Shown: positions 1 through 6,832, counted from the first letter of the stretch. The stretch is 16,885 nucleotides of DNA from Nocardioidaceae bacterium (GCA_013696365.1 JACCYS010000207.1:1-16885), one strand, 5' to 3'. Numbers and translations: made by a program. Notes: generated by a model not told the origin, from the sequence alone.

Positions 1-174
1 GCCGTCGATCTCGGCCTGCCGAACCCAGTTGCGCAGGGTCTCGGGATGCATCCCCAACTGCTCGGATACTCGGCGGATCGCTCCGCTCCTGGCGGCGGGG
101 TCGCGACGCAGCTCGACGGCCATCCGCGTGACCCGTTCACGCAGCTCGTCGCTGAACTTTCTCGGTGCTGACAT
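1..174 (-). CDS. IS3-family transposase OrfA, N-terminal part (partial at window edge)
   Basis: This is the DNA-binding OrfA subunit of an IS3-type transposase. It normally makes the OrfAB transposase by programmed frameshift with a downstream OrfB that lies outside the window. Fifty-eight codons are visible from an ATG at 174. The protein starts MSAPRKFSDELRERV and contains a homeodomain-like helix-turn-helix over residues 7-52, with the family-typical run LGMHPETLRNWVRQAEID at about 40-57. A weak ribosome site (AAGGATGAG on the minus strand) precedes the ATG. Family assignment is secure; whether the element is active cannot be judged from this fragment. Confidence 0.9.
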   Translation of the reverse strand, partial: MSAPRKFSDELRERVTRMAVELRRDPAARSGAIRRVSEQLGMHPETLRNWVRQAEIDG

Positions 175-197
175 GACTCTCATCCTTCATTGGTTGA

Positions 198-225
198 GAG
201 CCTCCATCAGACCCGGGGCGATTCA
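198..225 (-). repeat. Terminal inverted repeat of the IS3-family element
   Basis: This 28-nt element end on the minus strand starts TGAATCGCCCCGG (225 to 213) and finishes GGAGGCTC (205 to 198). The first 13 bases differ at one position from the remembered IS6110 repeat, the last eight at one position, and the central seven are unrelated. Its outermost TGA doubles as the stop codon of the neighbouring remnant reading frame. Confidence 0.75.
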
Positions 226-342
226 ATCGAGAGACGTGGTCGTTCCCAAGATCCGGCTTCCAGAAACAGGCATCAGCGCCGCGACTAGAAGCACCAACAG
301 GGCGGCCACGCACACCCATCGTCCAACTGCTGTAACCTTCAT
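223..342 (-). pseudogene. 5' remnant of a membrane/secreted protein gene cut by the IS element
   Basis: This reading frame of 39 codons plus stop starts at an ATG at 342, behind a strong purine ribosome site (GAGGGGGG at 353-346). The peptide begins MKVTAVGRWVCVAALLVLL and continues hydrophobic to about residue 26, then PVSGSRILGTTTSLD. It looks like a signal peptide or membrane anchor followed by the start of an extracytoplasmic region. The last sense codon ends at 226, and the stop TGA (225-223) is the first three bases of the IS inverted repeat, so the stop is supplied by the insertion. I infer an interrupted gene whose remainder lies beyond the other end of the IS. Alternatively it is a genuine 39-residue membrane peptide. 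The intact product is not identifiable. Confidence 0.6.
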
Positions 343-345
343 GGG

Positions 346-353
346 CCCCCCTC
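346..353 (-). promoter_or_regulatory. Ribosome binding site of the IS-truncated gene
   Basis: GAGGGGGG on the minus strand lies three bases before the ATG at 342, so its GAGG core is 7 nt away. It supports the short frame as the start of a real gene rather than a chance ORF. Confidence 0.55.
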
Positions 354-459
354 GGTGACTCGAAGTCGCAGCGTCTTGGACGCGAAGGCGTCATAACCGG
401 GTCCAAGTAGCCCAGCCAAACGGGAGGAACGCCCGCCCATGCCGCAGACCGGCCGTCGA

Positions 460-1554
460 CTACTTCTTCGATGTAGACGTTGATCCAAAGCGGAACTCGA
501 CCACGTCCCCATCGGCCATCACGTAGTCCTTGCCCTCGATGCGCACCTTGCCGGCCGACTTGGCCGCCGCCATTGAGCCGGCGGCCATCAGGTCGTCGTA
601 CGACACGACCTCGGCCTTGATAAAGCCGCGCTGGAAGTCGGTGTGGATGACACCGGCCGCCTCTGGGGCGGTCGCACCCCGTGGGATGGTCCAGGCGCGT
701 GCCTCCTTGGGCCCGGCGGTCAGGTAGGTCTGCAAGCCGAGCGTCTCGAACCCCACCCGCGCCAGCACGTCCAGGCCGGGCTCGTCCACACCGGTTTCGG
801 CGAGCATCGCCCGAGCCTCCTCGTCATCGTTGAGCTCGACCAGCTCTGCCTCGAATTTCGCGTCCAGGAAGATCGCCTCCGCCGGAGCCACCAGGGTGCA
901 GGTCTCGGCGAGCAACGCCTTGTCGCCGAGCTCGTCGGCGTCGCAGTTGAACACGTAGACAAACGGCTTTGCACTCAGCAGCGACAGCTCCCTCAGCGCC
1001 GCCGAGTCCATCCCGGAGCCATAGATGGTGTCGCCTCGCGCCAACACCTCCTGGGCAGCGCGCGCGGCGGCCAGCACCGCAACAAGGGATTTGTCCTTAC
1101 GCGCCTCCTTGTCCAGCCGGGGCAGCGCGTTCTCGACCGTCTGCAGGTCGGCCAGCACCAGCTCCGTACGGATGGTCTCGATGTCGTCGGGCGGGGACAC
1201 CTTGCCATCCACGTGCGTGACGTCGTCGTCGTGGAACATCCGGGTCACCTGGCAGATCGCGTCGGACTCGCGGATGTGGGCCAGGAACTTGTTGCCTAAC
1301 CCCTCGCCCTGGCTGGCGCCGCTGACAATCCCGGCGATGTCGACGAACTGCACCGTCGCGGGCACCAGCCGGGCCGAGTCGAAGAGGTGCCCCAGATCGG
1401 CGAGCCGCGAGTCGGGGACACCGACCACGCCGACGTTGGGCTCGATCGTCGCGAACGGATAGTTGGCCGCGACCACGTCGTTCTTGGTCAGCGCGTTGAA
1501 CAGGGTGGACTTGCCGGCGTTGGGCAGGCCGACGATGCCGATGGTGAGTGCCAC
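460..1554 (-). CDS. ychF: Ribosome-binding ATPase YchF (OLA1/Obg-like)
   Basis: YchF is a conserved TRAFAC-class P-loop protein that hydrolyses ATP preferentially over GTP, binds ribosomes and is linked to redox and stress responses in the cytosol. From the GTG at 1554 the protein is 364 residues, the usual family length. Visible features are VALTIGIVGLPNAGKSTLFN with the P-loop at about 9-17, the G2 region YPFATIEPN, G3 VDIAG, the alpha-helical insert, and a C-terminal TGS domain containing the conserved block HTDFQRGFIKAEVVSYDDL. The frame stays open far upstream, but homology begins at this GTG, so the longer reading is rejected. The G4 position reads NCDADE where NxxE is expected (residue 4 is Ala), a mild oddity. 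It is transcribed divergently from rmuC. Confidence 0.96.
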   Translation of the reverse strand: MALTIGIVGLPNAGKSTLFNALTKNDVVAANYPFATIEPNVGVVGVPDSRLADLGHLFDSARLVPATVQFVDIAGIVSGASQGEGLGNKFLAHIRESDAICQVTRMFHDDDVTHVDGKVSPPDDIETIRTELVLADLQTVENALPRLDKEARKDKSLVAVLAAARAAQEVLARGDTIYGSGMDSAALRELSLLSAKPFVYVFNCDADELGDKALLAETCTLVAPAEAIFLDAKFEAELVELNDDEEARAMLAETGVDEPGLDVLARVGFETLGLQTYLTAGPKEARAWTIPRGATAPEAAGVIHTDFQRGFIKAEVVSYDDLMAAGSMAAAKSAGKVRIEGKDYVMADGDVVEFRFGSTSTSKK

Positions 1555-1562
1555 GGGGCGCC

Positions 1563-1568
1563 AGCGTA
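1563..1568 (-). promoter_or_regulatory. Candidate -10 box for ychF
   Basis: TACGCT on the minus strand fits the actinobacterial TAnnnT -10 consensus. It ends 8 nt before the ychF GTG, so transcription would begin at or within a couple of bases of the start codon. No convincing -35 was seen. Confidence 0.35.
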
Positions 1569-1638
1569 CGGCCCGGGTGCAGATGCCCGTACGCGCGGCA
1601 CCGCCGCATTGTCGGTGCGGCCTGGCACGGTGCGTGCC

Positions 1639-2829
1639 ATGGAGATCAGCACGCTCATCCTCACGATCCTGGTCGCCCTCTGCGCGGGTCTTGCCGTCGG
1701 TGTCCTCACCGGCGTCCGGCTGGGAGCCGGTGTCCGACGGCGGGAGCAGGACGGTGCCGCCGACCAGGTCAGCGCCACCTTGCAGGCAACGTCCGCGGTC
1801 GTGGCGCCGGTCAAGGACAGCCTCGATCGCTTCGATGACCGGCTGCGCGAGTTGGAGTCGTCGGGGGTGGCCTGGCAGGAACGCCTCGCTGCCCAAGTCG
1901 AGTCCGTACGCCTGACCGGTGAGGGCTTGCGGCGCGAGACGCTGTCCCTCGCCACGGCGCTTCGTCGACCGCAGGTGCGGGGCCAGTGGGGTGAGATGCA
2001 CCTGCGCCGCGCGGTGGAGCTGGCGGGCATGGTCCAGCACTGCGACTTCACGCTGCAGACGTCGACCCGCACCGCAGATGGAATGCAACGCCCCGACATG
2101 CTCGTCCGACTGGCCGGTGGCCGGCACGTGGTGGTCGACGCGAAAGTGCCGCTCGAGGCGTTCCTACGCGCGACCGATGCTGCCGCCGATGACGCCGACG
2201 ACGCCGACGACGCGCACAGCCAGCAACTCACGCAGCACGCGCGCCAGGTGCGCCAGCACATCGACGCACTCGCCGCCAAAGCGTACTGGCGGCAGTTCGC
2301 TCCGGCGCCCGAGTTTGTCGTGATGTTCGTGCCCGGCGACGCCTTCCTCAGCCACGCTCTGGACGCTGACCCGACGCTGCTCGAGTACGCCGCGACCCGC
2401 AAGGTGGTGCCGGCGACGCCGACCACCCTAATCGCCCTGCTACGCACGGTCTCGTACGCGTGGACACAAGAGTCCCTGGCAGACAACGCCCGCGAGGTGC
2501 ACGATGTCGCGTGTGAGCTCTACGAGCGGCTGGGCACCCTGGGCGTCCACGTCGACAAGGTCGGCCGTTCACTGACGACCGCGGTCGGTGCCTACAACAG
2601 CGCGGTCGGGGCGCTGGAGGGTCGGGTGCTGGTGTCAGCGCGGCGTCTGCATCACCTGCACGTCGGCGACGACGAGATTGCGCCCTCCGCACCTGTCGAA
2701 CAGGTCGCCCGACCACTATCGGCACCTGAATTGGTCGCGCACCTTGATCGCACCGCGAGCTCTGGCGATGACCGCGACGCAGGCTCCCTTCCACCCACCG
2801 ACGATGTGACGGCGCGTCGCACCGGATGA
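1639..2829 (+). CDS. rmuC: DNA recombination protein RmuC family
   Basis: RmuC proteins limit inversions and recombination at inverted repeats and carry a PD-(D/E)XK-type nuclease-like core. From the ATG at 1639 the product is 396 residues. Residues 4-28 form an N-terminal membrane helix. Residues 40-110 are helical and charged and probably coiled coil. The RmuC core starts at GQWGEMHLRRAVELAG (115-130). RPDMLV (151-156) and VVDAKVPLEAFL (165-176) carry the nuclease-fold acidic and lysine residues. EFVVMFVPGDAFL and TPTTLIALLRTVSYAW complete the domain. A small Asp-Ala repeat (DDADDADDA) interrupts the core near 184-192. A GTG three codons upstream (1630) is an alternative start. DUF6542 follows after 18 nt. 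Confidence 0.93.
   Translation: MEISTLILTILVALCAGLAVGVLTGVRLGAGVRRREQDGAADQVSATLQATSAVVAPVKDSLDRFDDRLRELESSGVAWQERLAAQVESVRLTGEGLRRETLSLATALRRPQVRGQWGEMHLRRAVELAGMVQHCDFTLQTSTRTADGMQRPDMLVRLAGGRHVVVDAKVPLEAFLRATDAAADDADDADDAHSQQLTQHARQVRQHIDALAAKAYWRQFAPAPEFVVMFVPGDAFLSHALDADPTLLEYAATRKVVPATPTTLIALLRTVSYAWTQESLADNAREVHDVACELYERLGTLGVHVDKVGRSLTTAVGAYNSAVGALEGRVLVSARRLHHLHVGDDEIAPSAPVEQVARPLSAPELVAHLDRTASSGDDRDAGSLPPTDDVTARRTG
2188..2214 (+). repeat. Three-unit 9-bp tandem repeat inside rmuC
   Basis: GATGACGCC, GACGACGCC and GACGACGCG follow one another in frame and encode DDADDADDA. The array is only 27 bp, and the 9-bp period keeps the frame whatever the copy number, so slippage would change only a surface acidic loop. 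Confidence 0.8.
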
Positions 2830-2837
2830 CCCTCTGC

Positions 2838-2842
2838 GAGGA
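2838..2842 (+). promoter_or_regulatory. Ribosome binding site selecting the GTG start of the DUF6542 gene
   Basis: GAGGA lies 5 nt before the GTG at 2848. A second in-frame GTG at 2857 is 14 nt from this site, so the first GTG is preferred. Confidence 0.55.
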
Positions 2843-2847
2843 CTAAC

Positions 2848-3450
2848 GTGACATATGTGAACGGTCTGGAAACCCAGCAGGTCACCGCTTCCGCTCCTCC
2901 TGCACCGGGAGCCGCATTGCCTGGGCAGACCGCGCGGGTTGCCGCCACCGTGACCACTGACCGGCCAGCCACCGTGGCGGCGGTGACTGGATCTCCGGCG
3001 GGTGAGCGTTCACCGGCTCGACGGGCGCCGTGGGTTGGTGCCGAACCGCCAGTCGTCCGTGTCCTTGCGAGTGCCCTCGGAGTGATGGCCCTGGTGGCGT
3101 TCATCGAGATCCTGCTCACAGACTCGGTGGGCTGGCTGCTTGGACTGACGCTGATCGTGGCCAGCCTCGGGGTGGCCTTGATCGTCCGCCCCAACGACCT
3201 CTTCACGGCCGGGGTGTTCCCTCCCCTGCTGCTGGTGAGCGTGCTTCTGGTCGTCGCCGTGCTGCACGGCGACGGCATCCAGGTGGGCCGGTTAGTCGCC
3301 GATGCCGGGGTCGCCCAGCGCGTGATCGCGGGCTTCGTCCATTTGGCGGGTGCGCTGGTCGCCGCACACGCCTTGACGCTTATCGTCGTCGCCCTGCGCG
3401 GACGGATGAGCCGCCGCCCAAAGCAGCCGGGCAGCTCACCCGCTCACTAG
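2848..3450 (+). CDS. DUF6542 domain-containing membrane protein
   Basis: This is a 200-residue protein of unknown function. The first 65 or so residues are Ala/Pro/Thr-rich and look disordered and cytosolic. Four hydrophobic segments follow at roughly 71-90, 95-113, 122-141 and 163-183, then a short basic tail. The core VRPNDLFTAGVFPPLLL and the position next to ispH/xseA match the actinobacterial DUF6542 family as I know it. It lies 18 nt after rmuC on the same strand, so the two are probably cotranscribed. It converges on ispH across 62 nt, where I see no good terminator hairpin. No catalytic motif is visible and function is unassigned. Confidence 0.82.
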   Translation: MTYVNGLETQQVTASAPPAPGAALPGQTARVAATVTTDRPATVAAVTGSPAGERSPARRAPWVGAEPPVVRVLASALGVMALVAFIEILLTDSVGWLLGLTLIVASLGVALIVRPNDLFTAGVFPPLLLVSVLLVVAVLHGDGIQVGRLVADAGVAQRVIAGFVHLAGALVAAHALTLIVVALRGRMSRRPKQPGSSPAH

Positions 3451-3512
3451 TCAGCGGTGGGCAAGGCGGTGTTACCCCTGCGGCAGACGCCTAGCGGCCA
3501 CACGCCCGAGTG

Positions 3513-4511
3513 TCAGCCAGCCTCAGCAGCCTTGATGTCTCGGCGCAGTTCCTTGGGCAACGAGAAGATCAGGCTCTCTTCGGCGGTTCGCATCGACTCC
3601 GGGGCCGGAAAGCCGTGGCGGGTCAGCCAGTCCAGCACGCCATCGACAAGCTCCTCCGGGACCGAAGCCCCGCTGGTCACCCCGACTGTCTCAACACCGT
3701 CCAGCCAGGACACCTGCGCTTCGCTCGCATCATCCACCCGGTACGACGCCGCCGCACCGGACTCCAATGCAACCTCGACCAGGCGTACCGAGTTGGATGA
3801 GTTCGCCGACCCGACCACGATGACCAGGTCGGAGGCACCGGCGATCTGCTTAATCGCCTGCTGCCGGTTCTGGGTGGCGTAGCAGATGTCATCACTCGGT
3901 GGGTCGAGCAGTTGAGGAAAGCGCTCGCGCAGCCGGTCGACGGTCTGCATGGTCTCGTCAACCGACAGCGTCGTCTGCGAGAGCCACGCGACCCGGCTCG
4001 GGTCACGCACCTCGACGGTGTCGGCCTCGGTCGGGTTCTGCACCAAGATGGTACGTTCCGGCGCCTCCCCAGTCGTGCCCTCGACCTCTTCGTGCCCCTC
4101 GTGGCCGATCAGCAAGATGTCGAGGTCATCGGCGGCGAACCGTTTCGCCTCGTGGTGAACCTTGGTGACCAGCGGGCAGGTGGCATCGATCGTCTTCAGG
4201 CTGCGGGTGCCCGCCTGCTGGTGCACGGCAGGAGACACGCCGTGCGCGGAGAACACCACCGTCGCCCCCTCGGGCACCTCGTCGAGCTCCTCGACGAAGA
4301 TCGCCCCGCGCCGTTCCAGGGTCTGCACGACATGCTTGTTGTGCACGATCTGCTTGCGCACGTACACCGGCGGGTCGTACACGTCGAGCGCCCGCTCGAC
4401 GGTGATCACAGCCCGGTCGACGCCGGCACAGTAGCCGCGGGGCGCCGCGAGCAGCACCCGCTTGGACATCGCGGTGGCATCGACGGACTGATCAGCACTA
4501 GTTCCAGGCAC
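3513..4511 (-). CDS. ispH: 4-hydroxy-3-methylbut-2-enyl diphosphate reductase IspH
   Basis: IspH is the last enzyme of the MEP isoprenoid pathway. It reduces HMBPP to IPP and DMAPP with a [4Fe-4S] cluster in the cytosol. The three cluster cysteines are visible in RGYCAGVDRA, ATCPLVTKVH and DDICYATQNRQ (Cys28, 112 and 210 from the GTG start), with GHEGHEEVEGT between them. The length is 332 residues from the GTG at 4511, or 318 from an internal ATG at 4469. I prefer the GTG because TACGAT ends exactly 6 nt before it, which fits a leaderless message. The ATG has no ribosome site. The extra 14 residues are outside the conserved fold, so the choice does not affect function. The gene is divergent from xseA, sharing a 36-bp control region. 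Confidence 0.96.
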   Translation of the reverse strand: MPGTSADQSVDATAMSKRVLLAAPRGYCAGVDRAVITVERALDVYDPPVYVRKQIVHNKHVVQTLERRGAIFVEELDEVPEGATVVFSAHGVSPAVHQQAGTRSLKTIDATCPLVTKVHHEAKRFAADDLDILLIGHEGHEEVEGTTGEAPERTILVQNPTEADTVEVRDPSRVAWLSQTTLSVDETMQTVDRLRERFPQLLDPPSDDICYATQNRQQAIKQIAGASDLVIVVGSANSSNSVRLVEVALESGAAASYRVDDASEAQVSWLDGVETVGVTSGASVPEELVDGVLDWLTRHGFPAPESMRTAEESLIFSLPKELRRDIKAAEAG

Positions 4512-4517
4512 CGCCCC

Positions 4518-4523
4518 ATCGTA
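4518..4523 (-). promoter_or_regulatory. -10 box of a leaderless ispH promoter
   Basis: TACGAT on the minus strand is a full TAnnnT match. Six bases (GGGGCG) separate it from the GTG at 4511, so transcription should start at the initiation codon. Its -35 region would fall over the xseA -10 and start site. Confidence 0.6.
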
Positions 4524-4535
4524 GGCGCGCGCATC

Positions 4536-4541
4536 TAGGGT
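4536..4541 (+). promoter_or_regulatory. -10 box of a leaderless xseA promoter
   Basis: TAGGGT is followed by six bases (GCCCCC) and then the xseA GTG at 4548. The matching -35 region would overlap the ispH -10, so the two divergent promoters occupy the same 36 bp. Confidence 0.6.
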
Positions 4542-4547
4542 GCCCCC

Positions 4548-5861
4548 GTGGCCTTGCAGACCTCCGCAGACAACCCGGCAGCGTTGCGTACGCTCTCCTC
4601 GATGCTCGGCCAGTGGATTGGTCGGCTGGGGTGGATCTGGGTCGAGGCTCAGGTCGCCGAGCTCAATCGACGGCACAGCCGGGTCTATCTCACCCTGCGC
4701 GACACCGAGGCCGACCTGTCCCTGCAGGCGTCGTGCTCGACCGCGGTCATCGACAGTGTTGCCACGCCCATCGTCCCCGGGGCCAAGGTGGTGGTGCACG
4801 CACGCCCCAGCTACTACGACCGGCGCGGTTCCCTGTCGCTCTACGTCGATCAGATCCGCCCGATCGGGCTAGGTGACTTGCTCGCCCGCCTCGAGCAACG
4901 CCGACAACTCCTCGCAGCCGAGGGGCTGTTCGCAGCCGAGCGCAAGCGCGCACTGCCGTTCCTGCCACGGCGCATCGGTCTGGTGACCGGTCGCTCATCG
5001 GCGGCCGAGCGCGACGTGGTGCACAACGGCAGGCGCCGCTGGCCCGGTGTGCAGTTCCAGATCGAGAACGTCGCCGTGCAGGGCACATCTGCTGCGCGGG
5101 AGATCATCGACGCCGTCCGCCGACTTGAGGCCGACACCGCCGTCGACGTGATCGTCGTCGCTCGCGGCGGCGGGTCCCTAGAAGACCTGCTGCCCTTCAG
5201 CGACGAGGGTCTGGTGCGGGTCATCAGCGCGATTTACACGCCGGTCGTGAGTGCCATCGGACATGAGCAAGACACCCCGCTTCTTGATCTCGTGGCCGAC
5301 CTGAGAGCCTCCACGCCGACCGACGCCGCCAAACAGGTGGTGCCGGACGTCACCGATGAGATCAGCGGAGTGCGGCAGGCTCGGCAGCGACTAAGCAGGG
5401 CGGTCGACCAACACATCGAGCGCGAGCAGCGCCTGCTCAGCTCGCTGTGCTCGCGGCCCAGCCTGGCCGCGCCCTATGGCCTCGCGGAGCAACGACGCAC
5501 CGATGTGCTGGAGCTGCAAGGCCGGGCACGGCACAGTCTTGCTCGACGGTTGGATCGCGCTGACGAAGACCTCGCGCACAGACTGGCTCGGGTGCGGGCG
5601 TTGTCACCGCTGGCAACTCTGCGGCGCGGGTACGCGGTCGTGACGACCGACGACGGTCGCGTGCTGACCAGCACCGCGCAGGCAAGACAGGGCGCTGCCC
5701 TGGCGATCCGGCTGTCGGACGGTCGCGTGCTCACCGAGATCACCGGGCTCGAACCGGACCCAACCGCTGCACCCCTCAAACCCGACCGTTCCAAAGCCGT
5801 CAACCCGTCACGACCCAGCAAGCGCGAGAAGGGGGCACCCGATGACCGATCACACAGCTGA
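4548..5861 (+). CDS. xseA: Exodeoxyribonuclease VII large subunit
   Basis: XseA is the catalytic subunit of exonuclease VII, which degrades single-stranded DNA from both ends to acid-insoluble and then acid-soluble oligonucleotides. The product is 437 residues from a GTG. It has an N-terminal OB-fold (about 17-105, including the stretch WVEAQVAELN), then the catalytic domain with RRIGLVTGRSSAAERDV (141-157), VIVVARGGGSLEDL (201-214), SAIGHEQDTPLLD (235-247) and DLRASTPTDAA (251-261). A long helical region follows, and the closing motif LRRGYAVV sits near the C-terminus. The start has no ribosome site but sits 6 nt after a -10 box. Its last 20 bases overlap xseB, which points to coupled translation of the two subunits. 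Confidence 0.96.
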   Translation: MALQTSADNPAALRTLSSMLGQWIGRLGWIWVEAQVAELNRRHSRVYLTLRDTEADLSLQASCSTAVIDSVATPIVPGAKVVVHARPSYYDRRGSLSLYVDQIRPIGLGDLLARLEQRRQLLAAEGLFAAERKRALPFLPRRIGLVTGRSSAAERDVVHNGRRRWPGVQFQIENVAVQGTSAAREIIDAVRRLEADTAVDVIVVARGGGSLEDLLPFSDEGLVRVISAIYTPVVSAIGHEQDTPLLDLVADLRASTPTDAAKQVVPDVTDEISGVRQARQRLSRAVDQHIEREQRLLSSLCSRPSLAAPYGLAEQRRTDVLELQGRARHSLARRLDRADEDLAHRLARVRALSPLATLRRGYAVVTTDDGRVLTSTAQARQGAALAIRLSDGRVLTEITGLEPDPTAAPLKPDRSKAVNPSRPSKREKGAPDDRSHS

Positions 5862-6126
5862 TGCCCAGCCAGCCTACGTCCAGCCAGCCGACGAGCAGAC
5901 CTACGAGCAGGCCCGGGACGAGCTCATCGAAGTGGTGCGCACCCTTGAGGCTGGTGGCACCTCGTTGGCAGACTCACTCGCCCTATGGGAGCGGGGCGAG
6001 CACCTTGCCGGCGTCTGCCAGCGCTGGCTGGACGGCGCCCAGGCACGGCTGGATGCGGCCAGCAACGCCCCAGGATCCGACCCAGACCCCAACCCAGAAT
6101 CCGACAGCGCATCTACCGCCGAGTAG
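5842..6126 (+). CDS. xseB: Exodeoxyribonuclease VII small subunit
   Basis: XseB is the small helical subunit that packs along the XseA helical arm. The product is 94 residues. The family core runs from about residue 18 to 72: YEQARDELIEVVRTLEAGG, then LADSLALWERGEHLAGVC, as in other XseB proteins. An Asp/Pro/Asn/Ser-rich tail (about 73-94) is probably disordered. The ATG overlaps the end of xseA by 20 nt and is preceded by a purine-rich AAGGGGG. It converges on the DUF4245 gene, with a hairpin at the junction. Confidence 0.95.
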   Translation: MTDHTADAQPAYVQPADEQTYEQARDELIEVVRTLEAGGTSLADSLALWERGEHLAGVCQRWLDGAQARLDAASNAPGSDPDPNPESDSASTAE

Positions 6127-6133
6127 CACTGAG

Positions 6134-6151
6134 GCCGTCCGTCAGGACGGC
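6134..6151. terminator. Bidirectional hairpin between xseB and the DUF4245 gene
   Basis: GCCGTCC (6134-6140), loop GTCA (6141-6144) and GGACGGC (6145-6151) form a perfect 7-bp GC-rich stem. It starts 7 nt after the xseB stop. There is no U-tract on either strand, as is common for actinobacterial terminators. The loop contains the complement of the DUF4245 stop codon (6144-6142). Confidence 0.65.
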
Positions 6152-6735
6152 GGCGAAGCGGTCACCAGCCTGGCAAAGCCCTCCAGTGCTGGCTCCGGAG
6201 CCGATCCGTTGACCAGCACGGTCGAGGAGCGCCACTCTCGCAACAGGGTCACCGCCCGCGTGTCCTCGTCGACCAGGCGCATCCATGTCCTCCCGCCGAC
6301 GGTGACCGAGCCGGCCTCGGTGGCGTCCGGTGCGTACGCCGTGCGCGCCTCGGAGACGCCTGCCGGCAGCTGCTCGAGCCCGACGTACTGGTCCTCGGCC
6401 GTCAGCAACCCCAGGTGCCATCGCTGCTCATCGGGATGCCAGCGGGCGCTCGTGGCCCGCCACCCGTCGGGCAGATCGGCAGGCACCACCAGCTCGAAAC
6501 CGGCAGCGTCCTGCGCGGTGGCCGCAATCGCGGCATAGTCGACCGCCGCCGGCTCGACCACCGTGTCTGCTCGGAACAAACTGCCCAGCCACCCGATCGT
6601 CACGATGCCCACCGCGAGCAACACCACAACCCGGACCACGTCGGCCATCGTCGGATTGGGCCGCGCGCTCGATGGCCGCCCCGGCGAGGGGGTCGGCGAC
6701 TGGGGGGTCGACGGTCGGGGGGGCGGCGCGCTCAC
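6142..6735 (-). CDS. DUF4245 domain-containing membrane-anchored protein
   Basis: This is a 197-residue protein of unknown function from a family found in actinobacteria. Residues 1-30 are Pro/Ser-rich and cytosolic. One membrane helix spans about 33-53 (VVRVVVLLAVGIVTIGWLG), and the remainder is an extracytoplasmic DUF4245 domain (for example ELVVPADLPDGWRATSARW). Two adjacent GTG codons are possible starts. The one at 6735 has the better distance (about 8 nt) from GAGG at 6747-6744. The frame is open further upstream but lacks homology and ribosome sites. In actinomycetes this family commonly sits close to xseAB and glpX; here the transport block separates it from glpX. Confidence 0.88.
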   Translation of the reverse strand: MSAPPPRPSTPQSPTPSPGRPSSARPNPTMADVVRVVVLLAVGIVTIGWLGSLFRADTVVEPAAVDYAAIAATAQDAAGFELVVPADLPDGWRATSARWHPDEQRWHLGLLTAEDQYVGLEQLPAGVSEARTAYAPDATEAGSVTVGGRTWMRLVDEDTRAVTLLREWRSSTVLVNGSAPEPALEGFARLVTASPPS

Positions 6736-6824
6736 CACCCCATCCTCGCAAGGACCCCGCGCGAGTGCCCAGGTCACGCCGCTGGCATCGTCTTCGCAGG
6801 CGGGCCGCAGCGCCCCCAGCGGAT

Positions 6825-6832
6825 GAGAGGGG
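6825..6832 (+). promoter_or_regulatory. Ribosome binding site of the ThrE-type exporter gene
   Basis: GAGAGGGG lies 5 nt before the GTG at 6838. It favours that codon over the in-frame ATG at 6823, which has no purine site in front of it and is itself overlapped by this motif. Confidence 0.55.

Larger units (their letters stand above)
1..225 (-). mobile_element. IS3-family insertion sequence, left-truncated by window edge (IS6110-like end)
   Basis: Only one end of the element lies in the window; the rest continues beyond base 1. Read on the minus strand, the element begins at 225 with TGAATCGCCCCGG, and GGAGGCTC follows after seven bases. That layout and the 28-nt length match the IS6110 terminal inverted repeat as I remember it (TGAACCGCCCCGG, seven bases, GGAGACTC). 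The transposase OrfA starts 52 nt inside this end, as in IS6110-type elements. The outer boundary at 225 is inferred from the repeat match, because the partner repeat and the target duplication are not visible. Confidence 0.85.

Noticed and set aside
137..406. 89-codon minus-strand frame spanning the IS end and the gap beyond it
   Set aside because: It crosses the IS boundary in a frame different from both OrfA and the signal-peptide remnant, and has no ribosome site or domain features.
1555..2127. N-terminal extension of ychF over the rmuC region
   Set aside because: The added residues have no family similarity and lie opposite the conserved rmuC gene; the YchF fold starts at the GTG at 1554.
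1488..2486. Long minus-strand frame (332 codons) opposite rmuC
   Set aside because: It is a third-position GC shadow of rmuC: Ser/Arg/Ala-rich, no recognisable domain, no ribosome site, and it also crosses the ychF start.
3451..3512. Possible terminator in the convergent DUF6542/ispH gap
   Set aside because: Only short, widely spaced complementary bits (for example AGGCG with CGCCT) were found; no compact stem comparable to the hairpins at 6134 or 13545.
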